Source of the DNA: Parvularia atlantis
Taxonomy: Eukaryota; Opisthokonta; Rotosphaerida
NCBI GenBank assembly: GCA_943704415.1
Contig: CALSCO010000814.1
Coordinates: forward strand, 1-11,171
Reading direction: 5' to 3'
DNA length: 11,171 nt
A model generated the notes under the pieces. That model was not told the origin of the DNA. It did not search any database and worked only from the letters and a program-made list of their open reading frames with translations. The translations under genes were made by a program, and so were the position numbers. This document shows, piece by piece, positions 1-7,582 of this stretch (position 1 is its first letter; each line of letters begins with the position of its first letter).

Positions 1-100
1 ACCCACCCTCTTCTGTTCGTTTTCAGTTGGTTGTTTTCTCGTAACTCATCTCTCTCTGTGTGTGTGGTCGAACCCGGATGGCTGAGAGCCATGCCGGAGG

Positions 101-106
101 AATAAA
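101..106 (+). terminator. possible poly(A) signal AATAAA of an upstream gene
   Basis: A canonical AATAAA hexamer lies 100 bp inside the window and is followed by CT-rich sequence. No coding sequence of an upstream gene is visible, so the assignment rests on the hexamer alone and could be chance. Confidence 0.2.
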
Positions 107-281
107 GGACAACTCTCTCTCTAGCGTCTGGCCAGACCGCCGGAAGGCGAAACGGCGTGTCATGTGCCGTTATTAACGTGCGCACACGGTCATAACTGAA
201 CAATGAACAGATGGTATTTCAAACGCCGTCACAGTGAACAGGTCGTTGAAATGTTGTTGAATGGTCGTGAATGTTGTAAGA

Positions 282-306
282 CTTCGTCGTTCGTAAGCGA
301 CGGAAG
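282..306. repeat. imperfect inverted repeat in the peptidase promoter
   Basis: cttcgtcg at 282-289 pairs with cgacg-g-aag at 298-306, giving 5 bp, one bulged G and 3 bp around an 8-nt loop. It lies about 180 bp before the start codon. Whether it is a protein-binding site or chance is unknown. Confidence 0.3.
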
Positions 307-488
307 ACACACAACACAGGGGGTGGGTAGGCGGTGGCTGACGTAGGCCGAGATGGCTGAGGTAAGCGGGTGAGGTAAGACGATGACGCCGAGAGATGAC
401 AATGTTGAATGTTGTTTCTCATCGCCGTGACTGTGCACTCCGCGGCCTATCATCAGGCACAACTTGGCTTGACCATCAATTCTCGCGA

Positions 489-2957
489 ATGCGTGCCGAG
501 CTCGTCTTGGCGGCTGCGCTGCTCGCGTTGGCGCTCGGCGCCGAGGCCGCGTGGACCTGGGTGCCGTGCCCGGTGCAGACGCGCGCGCTCGTCAACGGCG
601 GCAGCACGCGCAGCAGCTCGGGTACCGCGCTCATCAGCCCAGCCGGGGCGCGCCGTCGCGGCGTGCCGGTGCCCACCTTTGACGACGACGGCGACGAGGA
701 CGCGGACGGCGCGGAAGCCTTGTTTGCGCGCGGCGGCGGCCGCTCGCGCCGCGATCTGTACACGTCGGTGCGTTGCGCCGCAAGCGCCACCGTGGCGCGC
801 CCGCCTCACGCGCCGCTCCCCGTCCAGCTCACGTCCAAGTGCGCGTCGGTCGAGGTGCCCCTGGACCACGCGGCGCCGTCGGGCCCGTCGACGCGGGTCT
901 TTGCCAAGTGCTACGTGTCGGCGTCGTCGACGGCGCAGCTGTGGATGCTCCAGGGCGGGCCCGGCTTCTCGTCGTGGCCGCTCGAGACGTACATGGCCAA
1001 CGTGGTCGCGCTCACGGGCACGGAGTTTGACGTGTGCACGACCGACTTTCGCGGCGTCGACCGGTCGTCGCTCTACACCTGCCAGGCCACGCAGGCGTTC
1101 CAGGTGGGCAGCGAGGACGGCTGCGAGCTGGCCGACGCCGAGCAGGGCCCGTGCGCGGACGAGATCAACGCCGAGAGCGACCCGACCGTGTACTCGACCA
1201 CGCAGGCCGCGCACGACGTGGCCTACCTGGTCAACAACTACCCAAAGAGCACGACCAAGACTGTGATCTACGGTGCGTGCAAAGCGGCGCACAGGCGGGT
1301 GGGTTTTCTCACGCGCCCCTCAGCCGCGTCATACGGCACGTTCTGGCTCACGCGCATCATGGAGCTGTACCCGGCCTTGGCCAACGGCTGGATCCTGGAC
1401 AGCGTCGTCAACGCCGCGCCCAACAACCCGTTCAACTTTGCCAACTTTGTGCGTCGCCAGTGCACCTGCTCGCGCGCGCGCGCGCGCGTGCTGAAGCTCG
1501 CTGGCTTGCGTCGCGGCCAGGACAAGCAGTTTGACGAAGTCATGCGCACCAAGGTCCTGGCCGGCTGCGCGAGTGACGCGTTCTGCTCCGGCAAGGTCAC
1601 AAGCAACCCGACGACGTTTGCTCAGCAGGCGTTTCAGAAGGCGTTTGAGCAGGGCGGCTGCCCGGGTACGTGCCCTCTAGCGAGGCGTGCGGCGGATGGG
1701 CTGATGCGGATGGGAGCCAGGCATCACGAGCGGAGACGGTCTCGTGCCGAACGCGGCCACGCTCAACTTGCTGCTTTACACGCTCTCGACCACGACGTAC
1801 ACGCGCCCGATCATCCCGGCCGTGCTCTACCGGCTCAATCGCTGCAACTCGGACGACGTTACGGTGCGCCCTGGGTGGCTGGGTGGGGGGGTGGCCCGGC
1901 TGGCGGGGCAGTTGGTGTGAGAGCGGCCTGCGGGGCGGTTGGTGAGAGCACGGCTGAACAGGCTGCGGGGCGCGGCTGGCGGATGTGGGACACCTGCGCA
2001 AAGGCTGTTGCACAAGGCGACACGCGCACCAACAAGCAACGCAGATCATCAACTGGCTCGTGTACAGCCTGATCAAGCCTGTGAGCACGGTCAATTTCTG
2101 CGACACATGTACGCGCTGGCCCGGCAGAGGGCGGCAAGGCTGACCTGTGCGCGCGGGACGCAGCGAGCAACGACGTCATCTACAACCAGATCATCGCGGC
2201 CGAGCTGTTCAACGCGACGGCGTCGCTCGCAAGCGTGACGCAGGGCTACTCGTCGCTGACGTTCAACCCGCGCGGAGCCGAGTCGCTGTACTGGATGCGC
2301 CGGAACTGGACGACGGCGGTCGACACGAGCGTGTTTGACGAGTTTGCAAACATCGCCAATGTGACCGCGCCCGTGCTCATTCTCAACGGTGACCTGGACA
2401 CGCAGACGCCGCTGTCGTACGCGGCGTCGCTCAGCTCGTACCTGCAGACGCTCGGGCTGCCCAAGGTCACGCTCGGCACGGGTGTGGGCCAGGGCCACGT
2501 CGTGGCGCAGGCCGTCGGCACCAACAGCCCGGTGTGCGGCTTCCGGATCATCACAGACTTTGCCAAGGCGCCGACGTCGACCATCTCGGTACGCTGGACG
2601 GCGCGTGTGCACGCGTGCGGGAGCTGACCCCCCGGGGCGCAGCTGTCGTGCCTGGCTAGCCTGGATGCGCCGTCGTGGCAGGGGAACGCGTCGTACAACC
2701 AGTTCTACCTCAACACGACGGACCTGTACGAGGGCCGGCCGTCCGGCGCGCCGCTGAGCGCGACGCCGTTCATCATCGCGCTCATCGTCGTTGCGGTCAT
2801 CGCCGCGGGCCTGCTCGTGACCGTGATCATCATGGGCGTGCAGATGGCATTTGCTGCCGGCCACAAGGTGCGCGCCTCGGCTGCGGTGGCTGCGGTGATG
2901 GCTGGCTCACGGGGCGGCGCGGCGCAGCCCGCGAGCGCAGCGATCCCCATGACCTAA
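489..2957 (+). CDS. S33-type alpha/beta-hydrolase peptidase, secreted and membrane-anchored
   Basis: Probable exopeptidase of the tripeptidyl/prolyl aminopeptidase-like S33 family. Exons: 489-1272, 1324-1448, 1521-1665, 1721-1863, 2045-2080, 2130-2588, 2643-2957; about 668 residues. Residues 1-21 form a signal peptide (MRAELVLAAALLALALGAEA), which decides the start. The oxyanion motif QGGPGFSS is at 155-162, followed by DFRGVDRSS. The nucleophile elbow AASYG (Ser264) spans an intron, GDLDTQTP supplies Asp501, and GQGH supplies His534. A Cys-rich GCASDAFC segment and several N-glycosylation sequons fit a lumenal domain. A hydrophobic helix at about 607-628 and a short tail predict type I membrane topology. 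Exon 5 is uncertain: ending it at a GTGAGC donor (2081) restores frame, but sequence beyond it also looks coding. A further 60-nt in-frame intron (2868-2927) is possible. The substrate is inferred only from family membership. Confidence 0.87.
1903..1949 (+). repeat. direct repeat inside peptidase intron 4
   Basis: The 181-nt intron 1864-2044 contains two near copies of a 20-22 bp unit, gcggggcagttggtgtgagagc (copy from 1903) and gcggggcggttggtgagagc (copy from 1930), with a third partial gcggggcg near 1967. Typical introns in this window are 45-65 nt, so the duplication probably accounts for its extra length. Confidence 0.7.
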
Positions 2958-3049
2958 GTGCTTGCGCGCCGAGCGTGCTCAAGTGATCTTTCTTTTTTTC
3001 CTTCAGGTTTGTGTCGTGTGCACTACATGGGATGGTTGGGGGAAGCCGC
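2958..3049. terminator. shared 3' region between two convergent genes
   Basis: Only 92 bp separate the TAA of the peptidase from the TGA of the fork head gene, so their 3' UTRs are very short or overlap. The spacer has a pyrimidine run (about 2988-3004, ctttctttttttccttcag). In + orientation this is either a U-rich 3'-end element or the tract of a 3'-UTR intron 2958-3006 (gtgctt...cttcag); in - orientation it is A-rich. No AATAAA is present on either strand. Confidence 0.45.
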
Positions 3050-4646
3050 TCACGAGGTCATGCCCTCGCGCAGCGTGGTGGCGACCTGTACGAGCGACGC
3101 GAGGGGCGAGTCCCGCGGGAGGGCTGTGAGGGTCGCGGGCATCGCGTGCGGGAGCTTCACGTCCGGGTTGCTCGTGTGAAGGGGGCTGGCGAGGGCCGAC
3201 ATGCTGCTGCGGCTGGACGCGTCCGAGAGCGGGTCCGACTGTATGCTCGAGTTGGACAGGGTCCGGTGGTGGCCCGCGCGGAAGGTGGCTGTGCCGATGT
3301 GCAGCGGCTCGTGCAGTGGCTCGTTGAACGAGGCGGCGCGCTGCAGGCCCACATCGGACGCGCTGCGGGCCTGGTGCCCGCCGTGCAGGGGTTCGCTGAA
3401 CGAGGCGGCGCGCGGCAGAGGCGCGTTTGCGGGCCGCCACACGTGCCACGACAGGTTGTTGTTGCCGTAGCCGGGCACAACCGACGACGGCGACGGAAGC
3501 TGTGCCAGCTGCGACTGCAGCGCGAGGGCCTCGGGCGGGTACTGGAGCGAGAACGGTTGGGCCGTGGGCGAGAAGGCAAAGGTGGCGGTATCGGCGGGCG
3601 CTGGCTTGCGCGCGTCGACGTCGCCGGTCCATGGCCTGATGCGGCGCGACGACCGCTCGCTGGCCTTGTCGGCGACGACGAGCGAGCGCGACTTGTGCAG
3701 GGACGTGCCCGACCCGGACCCGGACCCGGACCCGGACCCGGACGCCAACGCCGACGCCGACGCCGACGACGCTCCATAGTCGACTGTCCAGTAGTTGCCC
3801 TTGCCATGCCCCGGGCGCTGGACCTTGATAAAGCACTCGTGGAGCGAGAGGTTGTGGCGAATGGCGTTCTGTTGCGGCGTGTGAGTGTCGCTGGGCGGTG
3901 CGTGTGGGCAGGCGCACCTTCCAGTTTTTGGTCGAATACTTGTAGTACTTGAAGTTGTTGCTGATCCAGTCGTAGATCTCTCTCAGCGTCAGCCGGTGCT
4001 GCGGCGAGGCCGAGATGGCCATCTCGATCAGGGCGCTGTAGGAGAACAGGGGCTGCGGACGCGCAGACGGCGCATGAGCTATGGAGCGGGCAGGACAACG
4101 CCCTCCGGAGACGGCACCTTCTCGATCGGCACGCCGTCCGGGTCCATCACGGCCGTGCTGGCGCTGTGCTCGGCGTCGACGGGCTGCTTGCGTGCCGGCT
4201 GCGGCTGGTACGGCTGCGCGGCGCTGTGTCAGCGACGACGGAAAAGGGGGCGCTTGACGACGCACGCTGACAGGCCCAATGACGCGCTTCGGGCCAAGCG
4301 ACTCTGAGGGGGCGGCGGGCTGGGTCAGAGCCGGCGCGGCGTCCATGTCGTCGCCGTGCTGAGGGCGCGTGTGAGTGCGGGTGTGTGGGGAGCGGGGCCG
4401 TGCCTGCCACACGCTCGGCTCGGTCGGGTAAGAGCTCGACCGGACGTGCTCGGAGCGGCGCTTTGTCGTCGTCGCCGGTTGTGGCGGCTGTGGCGGCTGT
4501 GGCGGCTGCGGCGGCTGCGGCGGCTGCGGCGGCTGTGGCTGCGACCCGGGCGGGGCGACGGGGGCGAGGCGCGCGGGCTCGGTCTCCGGGTGCACGTTGC
4601 GCAGCAGCTCGCTGAACGACGGTAGGCGCTGCTGGTCGGGCGGCAT
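3050..4646 (-). CDS. fork head (winged-helix) transcription factor
   Basis: Sequence-specific nuclear DNA-binding regulator. Exons on the minus strand: 4646-4266, 4213-4118, 4052-3918, 3868-3050; about 476 residues. The fork head domain covers about 158-236 and is assembled across two introns: [14 protein letters not shown] (helix 1), [17 protein letters not shown] (helix 2), then [15 protein letters not shown] (recognition helix) and [10 protein letters not shown] (strand/wing). Correct splicing is supported because exon joints fall exactly within conserved blocks. The N-terminus has [13 protein letters not shown] and a (QPP)6 tract at about 37-55. After the domain come an Ala/Ser and Gly/Ser linker, then a disordered Ser-rich tail with two copies of RAASF[SN]EPLH (357-366, 381-390) and other R-x-x-S sites. 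A 54-nt in-frame segment of exon 1 (4412-4359, GTGTGG...CCTCAG) is probably another intron, which would remove 18 residues. The subfamily is not assignable by eye; the helix resembles FOXP. Confidence 0.93.
3311..3412 (-). repeat. coding duplication giving two RAASFxEPLH motifs
   Basis: Codons at 3412-3383 and 3340-3311 encode [10 protein letters not shown] and [10 protein letters not shown]. The DNA shares tgaacgaggcggcgcg exactly on the + strand. A further EPLH follows the second copy directly. Both copies fit R-x-x-S kinase substrate sites. Confidence 0.8.
3711..3771 (-). repeat. hexanucleotide microsatellites encoding Gly-Ser and Ala-Ser linker
   Basis: Five and a half perfect copies of gacccg (3711-3743, + strand) read as (Gly-Ser)n on the coding strand. 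They sit next to degenerate gccgac repeats (3744-3771) read as Ala-Ser. The tract lies directly after the fork head domain and is likely to vary in length between alleles. Confidence 0.9.
4481..4534 (-). repeat. nonanucleotide repeat encoding (Gln-Pro-Pro)6
   Basis: Six tandem 9-bp units, three gtggcggct then three gcggcggct on the + strand, encode a Pro/Gln-rich low-complexity tract in the N-terminal region of the fork head protein. Such tracts are common in transcriptional activation regions. Confidence 0.9.
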
Positions 4647-5088
4647 GGCTGTGCGACGCGCGGGCCGGGTGAGCCGGTGAGCGGGCGAGGGGCGAGCAAA
4701 CTGACGGCAGAAAGAGCGAGGAGGGTGCGGTTGCTGGCCGCGCGGAGAAATGCGCGGAGAAATGGGCGGGGTCACGCGAGCGTGCCTATAAGGGCCTCGT
4801 TGCCAGCACGGCCGCCACACGGCCGCACACGGCAGAACGCACGTGCACCCGCAGCACCGCAGCCAGCCGCGCACCGCAGCCCGCGCGGCCCACGAGAGGC
4901 CGACGTGTGCGCTGCCCCTGGCAAACAAGCAATCTCACACTTCTCGATCGCGTCGCCAAACGTGGCCGGCGCCAGCCAATCGGGCGCGAGTGGAAGCGTT
5001 TTGTCAACTGCAAACTTCCGCCATTATTGGCAAAAGTCCCGCTTCGAACCGGTGAAACAAACAACCTTACCCGCCCCGCCACATCCGC
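4647..5088. promoter_or_regulatory. fork head promoter and kinase 3' flank
   Basis: 442 bp between the kinase stop and the fork head start, both on the minus strand, with no convincing gene. It holds CCAAT pentamers on the + strand (4976-4980) and minus strand (5030-5026), a GC box gggcgggg (4764-4771), a CCTATAAGG element (4785-4793; TATAAG reads on the + strand, TTATAG on the minus), and tandem 12-mers at 4741-4764. An AAACAAACAA stretch (5055-5064) resembles a fork head site but lies within 40 bp of the kinase stop, so is probably 3' UTR. A CTCAC motif followed by GCACAG just before the fork head ATG could be a 5'-UTR intron end. Confidence 0.5.
4741..4764. repeat. two tandem 12-mers in the fork head promoter
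   Basis: cgcggagaaatg occurs twice in perfect tandem, immediately next to the GC box gggcgggg, about 100-120 bp upstream of the fork head start codon. The arrangement suits a duplicated factor-binding site, but no factor is identified. Confidence 0.7.
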
Positions 5089-7419
5089 TCACAGAGGCAG
5101 CTCGGACCAGCGCCAGTCGACGACGAGGTCGCCGGCCTTGCTGACGCGCTGGAGCAGGCGCGTCTCGCCCGGCGCGACGACGGCATCGTCAATGCGCACG
5201 GTCGTGTCGGCCGCGGCGCCGTTGAGTGGGCCGGTGAGGGTGAGGGCGATGCTGACGGGGGCGGCGCGTGTGTTGTCGGCGAAAAACTCGATCTCGCGGC
5301 CGTCGGTGCCGGGCACGTTGCGTGTGGTCAGGCGCACGCCGTTCATCACCCACACGTTCTCGCCGTCCTCGCCCGACTTGGCCGCGGCCCACTTCCACGT
5401 GTACCCGACCGGCTTGGACGAGCGCACGCGGCCGACGCAGACCGGCGTGGCGCTGTTGGCCGGGAGCACGGTCACGAGCGGGTTCTCGTTGCCCGGGTCG
5501 AGCCCGCCCTCGCACGTGAGGTCGACCGTGATGGTGACGGGCGCGGGCTTGGTCGAGACGGCGTAGAACGAGAGCTCGATCGCATCGGGCTGGGCAAAGA
5601 TGCGCGTCTCGAGCGTCACGCCGTTGTTCTCGGACCGGCGCACGTCCACGTGCGCGCGCGTGCACTGGATCAGCAGCTTGTAGGCGAAGACCTCGGGCCC
5701 GGGCAGGGCCAGCACGCGCGCGACCTGCGCGACCTTGCCGCGCTCGACCACGCAGTCCACACCGCTCGGTGGCCCCTGCGCCCCGCGCGGGTACGGCTTG
5801 GCCGGCGCCTCGCCCGGCACTAGGTGCACGGCTGTGCCCTCGACGCGCAGGATTACGCGCACGTCGTGCCCCAGCTTGTTCTCGACCACGTAGGTGTAGC
5901 GGTGGATGGGCTCGGCGCCGGCGGCCGCGGCGAGCGTAGCGGCGGCCGCGCCACGCACGTCGTAACGGTGTACGAGCACGCCCTCGACCTCGTCCGCGTG
6001 GTCACTCGCCGCGTCCAAGCTCAGCCCCGCCAGCAGGGCCGCCAGGGCCGCGGCCGTCGCGGCAGCCGGGGCGGTCTCTGGGACGGCGGCTGGTGTCGGG
6101 GCGTCGATGCGCTTGACCTGCGCCTTGACGGTGTCGGCCGGGGCCACGCTAGCGGTCTTGAGCTGCTCGACGGCGGCCTGGAGCCGCTTGACGACGTCGA
6201 CAAAGGGCGGGCGCTTGCGTGGGCTGTCCTCGAGGCAGCGCAGGGTCAGGTCGACCAGGGCGGGCGGGCAGCCGGGCTGAATCAGCGACCGGACTTCGGT
6301 CTCGTCTAGGCCAAAGCCCGGGATGACCCTGATCGTGTGCGGTTGGCGGTTGGCGTGAGCGGTTGGCGTGAGCGGTTGAGCGGTTGGGCCAGCGGGTAGA
6401 GGGAGACGGAGACGGCGGGCTCCCGCAACGCACGGAAGCATTGCCGAGCAGGCGTACAACAGCTCAACCAGCGCCGAACAGACACCCAACGGCCCAACAG
6501 CCACCGACCAGCCCAGCAGCACAACCAGCAGCCAAGCAGCCACCCAAGAGCAGCCCAACTGACGCACCGCTTAAAGTGGCGCGTGGAGGGCTTGATGCGC
6601 GAGAAGAGCTCGCCGAGGACCATGCCAAACGAAAACACGTCGACGAGCTCGTTGTAGTCCATGCAGAGGATGATCTCCGGGGCCATGGTCCAGTCCTGCC
6701 CGCGCGGGTGAGCACGCAGGCCCGGGCCACACGGGGCATGGAGGGAAACGCACCGTGCCGCACATGGTCATGACCTTCTTCGAGCGGCTCGTTTCCTTCG
6801 GGCGCGCAAAGCCAAAGTCGCACACCTGCGGGCGGATCGTAAGTGGCTCGCACGCACGGACCCACGCAACCCACCTTGGGCACGTAGTCGGACGTGATTA
6901 GCACGTTCTCGCTCTTCATGTCGCGGTGGATGATGCCGCGCGCGTGCAGGAAGGCCATCGCGCGCGCGATGCCGAGGGCGATCTCGGCGCGCTTGAGCCA
7001 CGGCAGCTCCTCCGACTCGTTCAGCTGGCGCAGGTCGCCCTTGCCGTCGCAAAACTCGGTCACGATGTACAGGTTGCTGCGGTCGTCCTTGCTCACGCCC
7101 ATGAACTGCACGACGTTGGGGTGGCGCGCGGCGCTGTGTGCGCGGTTTGGCCGGCGCGGACGTGGGGCGCAGACGTCGGCTCACGCACGCCAGCGTTGAG
7201 ACCTCGCGCTCAAAGTACTTTTGCAGGTCCGCGTCCTCGACCTCGTGCACCTGCTTGACCGCGACCCTGGTCCCGAGGTAGTCGCCGACGTGTACCGAGC
7301 CGAACGAGCCCTTGCCGATGCTGAGCGGGCGTTCAGCGCGTCGCCCCACGCCCCCACGCCCGCGCGGCGCCGCACCGCTGCTGCAGCGTGAGATCTGCAA
7401 ACGGGATCGACACGTCCAT
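5089..7419 (-). CDS. TKL-type protein kinase with three C-terminal beta-sandwich-like repeats
   Basis: Likely Ser/Thr kinase of the tyrosine-kinase-like group, with a LISK-like flavour. Exons on the minus strand: 7419-7376, 7320-7189, 7133-6875, 6825-6754, 6695-6568, 6328-5089; 624 residues. The catalytic domain occupies about 9-262 and all key residues are present: Gly-rich loop IGKGSFGSV (16-24), VAVK Lys37, Glu54, HRDMKSEN (Asp130, Asn135), DFG Asp148, CGTDWTMAPE (167-176), and an Arg-containing subdomain XI (CLEDSPRKRP). Only 14 residues precede the loop. After an Ala-rich linker (about 288-347) come three repeats at about 351-433, 448-525 and 541-619; the last two end in YTWKW and VDWRW. 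No transmembrane segment is seen. The start has a good context (GCCATGG); an in-frame ATG at 7536 would add 39 low-complexity residues and is less likely. The substrate is unknown. Confidence 0.94.
5107..5948 (-). repeat. three tandem domain repeats in the kinase C-terminus
   Basis: Repeats 2 and 3 align over their whole length. Both open with GV-x-L-x-TR, then I-E-[LF]-[SF]-[FY]-A, PAPV-[TS]-I, an LT strand end, a V-x-P-x turn, an R-V strand and a terminal W-[KR]-W. Repeat 1 is more diverged, with YVVENKLGHDVRVILRV and VFAYKLLI in the equivalent places. The alternating hydrophobic pattern predicts about seven strands per unit. I do not recognise a named family. Confidence 0.7.
6339..6388. 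repeat. tandem GCGGTTG repeats in kinase intron 5
   Basis: The 239-nt intron (6567-6329, minus strand) contains five copies of gcggttg on the + strand. Two of them lie within perfect 13-bp tandem units gcggttggcgtga (6346-6358, 6359-6371). It is the longest intron in the window and has no stretch resembling a missing kinase exon. Confidence 0.85.
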
Positions 7420-7582
7420 GGCTGTGCGCGGGGCTGCGTGGGCTGCGTGGGCTGCGTGGGGGCGAGGGGGGCGCGGGCTGCGTGGCGTGAGGCCGGGGGC
7501 GGGCACAACATGCGGGCATGCTGGATTTCGCCTCATCGCTCCGCAGCGGCATTCGCCCGAGCGTCACGAACGCGCGGCAGCG
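7420..7582. promoter_or_regulatory. divergent promoter between kinase and exportin-6 genes
   Basis: 163 bp separate the two start codons, so both transcripts must initiate within this spacer. It is very GC-rich on the kinase side and lacks a TATA box. It holds three perfect tandem 9-mers ggctgcgtg (7432-7458) plus a fourth copy (7476-7484), and a ggccgggggcggg GC-box-like stretch (7491-7503). On the kinase strand each 9-mer reads CACGCAGCC, which resembles this genome's 3' splice sites. Confidence 0.7.
7432..7484. repeat. 9-bp repeat in the divergent promoter
   Basis: Three contiguous ggctgcgtg units at 7432-7440, 7441-7449 and 7450-7458, with an isolated copy at 7476-7484. If the upstream kinase ATG (7536) were used, the array would encode His-Ala-Ala repeats. 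Confidence 0.9.

Larger units (their letters stand above)
1..488. other. 5' flanking region of the S33-like peptidase gene, no gene seen
   Basis: This stretch is visibly richer in A and T than the exons that follow and has no reading frame with a recognisable protein. It holds CT-dinucleotide runs (about 48-60 and 112-121), an AATAAA at 101-106, an imperfect hairpin at 282-306, and the nonamer gaatgttgt repeated near 269 and 404. An ATG at 396 is in frame with gene 1 but would place about 31 non-hydrophobic residues in front of a clear signal peptide, so I treat 396-488 as 5' UTR or promoter. No TATA box is evident. The first 100 bases could be the 3' end of an upstream gene. Confidence 0.5.

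Noticed and set aside
396-488. Upstream in-frame ATG for the peptidase
   Set aside because: It would bury the clear signal peptide behind 31 polar residues, and the base composition changes only around 480.
453-1292. 279-residue minus-strand open frame opposite the peptidase
   Set aside because: Arg/His-rich composition typical of the antisense of GC-rich coding DNA; the + strand has a signal peptide and catalytic motifs.
3003-4928. Single 641-residue minus-strand reading frame spanning the fork head locus
   Set aside because: It contains the first and third fork head exons in frame but reads through introns; the conserved helix 3 (NAIRHNLSL) lies in another frame, so the spliced model is better.
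4843-5055. Small + strand frame (70 residues) downstream of the TATAAG element
   Set aside because: No recognisable features, basic low-complexity composition, and it lies within the promoter and 3' flank of two minus-strand genes.
5034-5056. GGTTCGAAGC on the minus strand, resembling a tRNA T-arm
   Set aside because: The T-stem mispairs at two positions and no acceptor, D or anticodon arms can be built around it.
6329-6567. Hidden kinase exon in the 239-nt intron
   Set aside because: Direct joining of exon 5 (HFKR) to exon 6 (VIPGF) gives a normal kinase C-lobe, and the intron frames are hydrophobic or low-complexity with no kinase motif.
7432-7484. Repeat arrays considered as a CRISPR
   Set aside because: Units are 9 bp without spacers, and the genome is eukaryotic.
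7420-7536. N-terminal extension of the kinase from the ATG at 7536
   Set aside because: It would add Pro/His/Ala low-complexity residues and leave only 46 bp to the exportin-6 start; the ATG at 7419 has better context.
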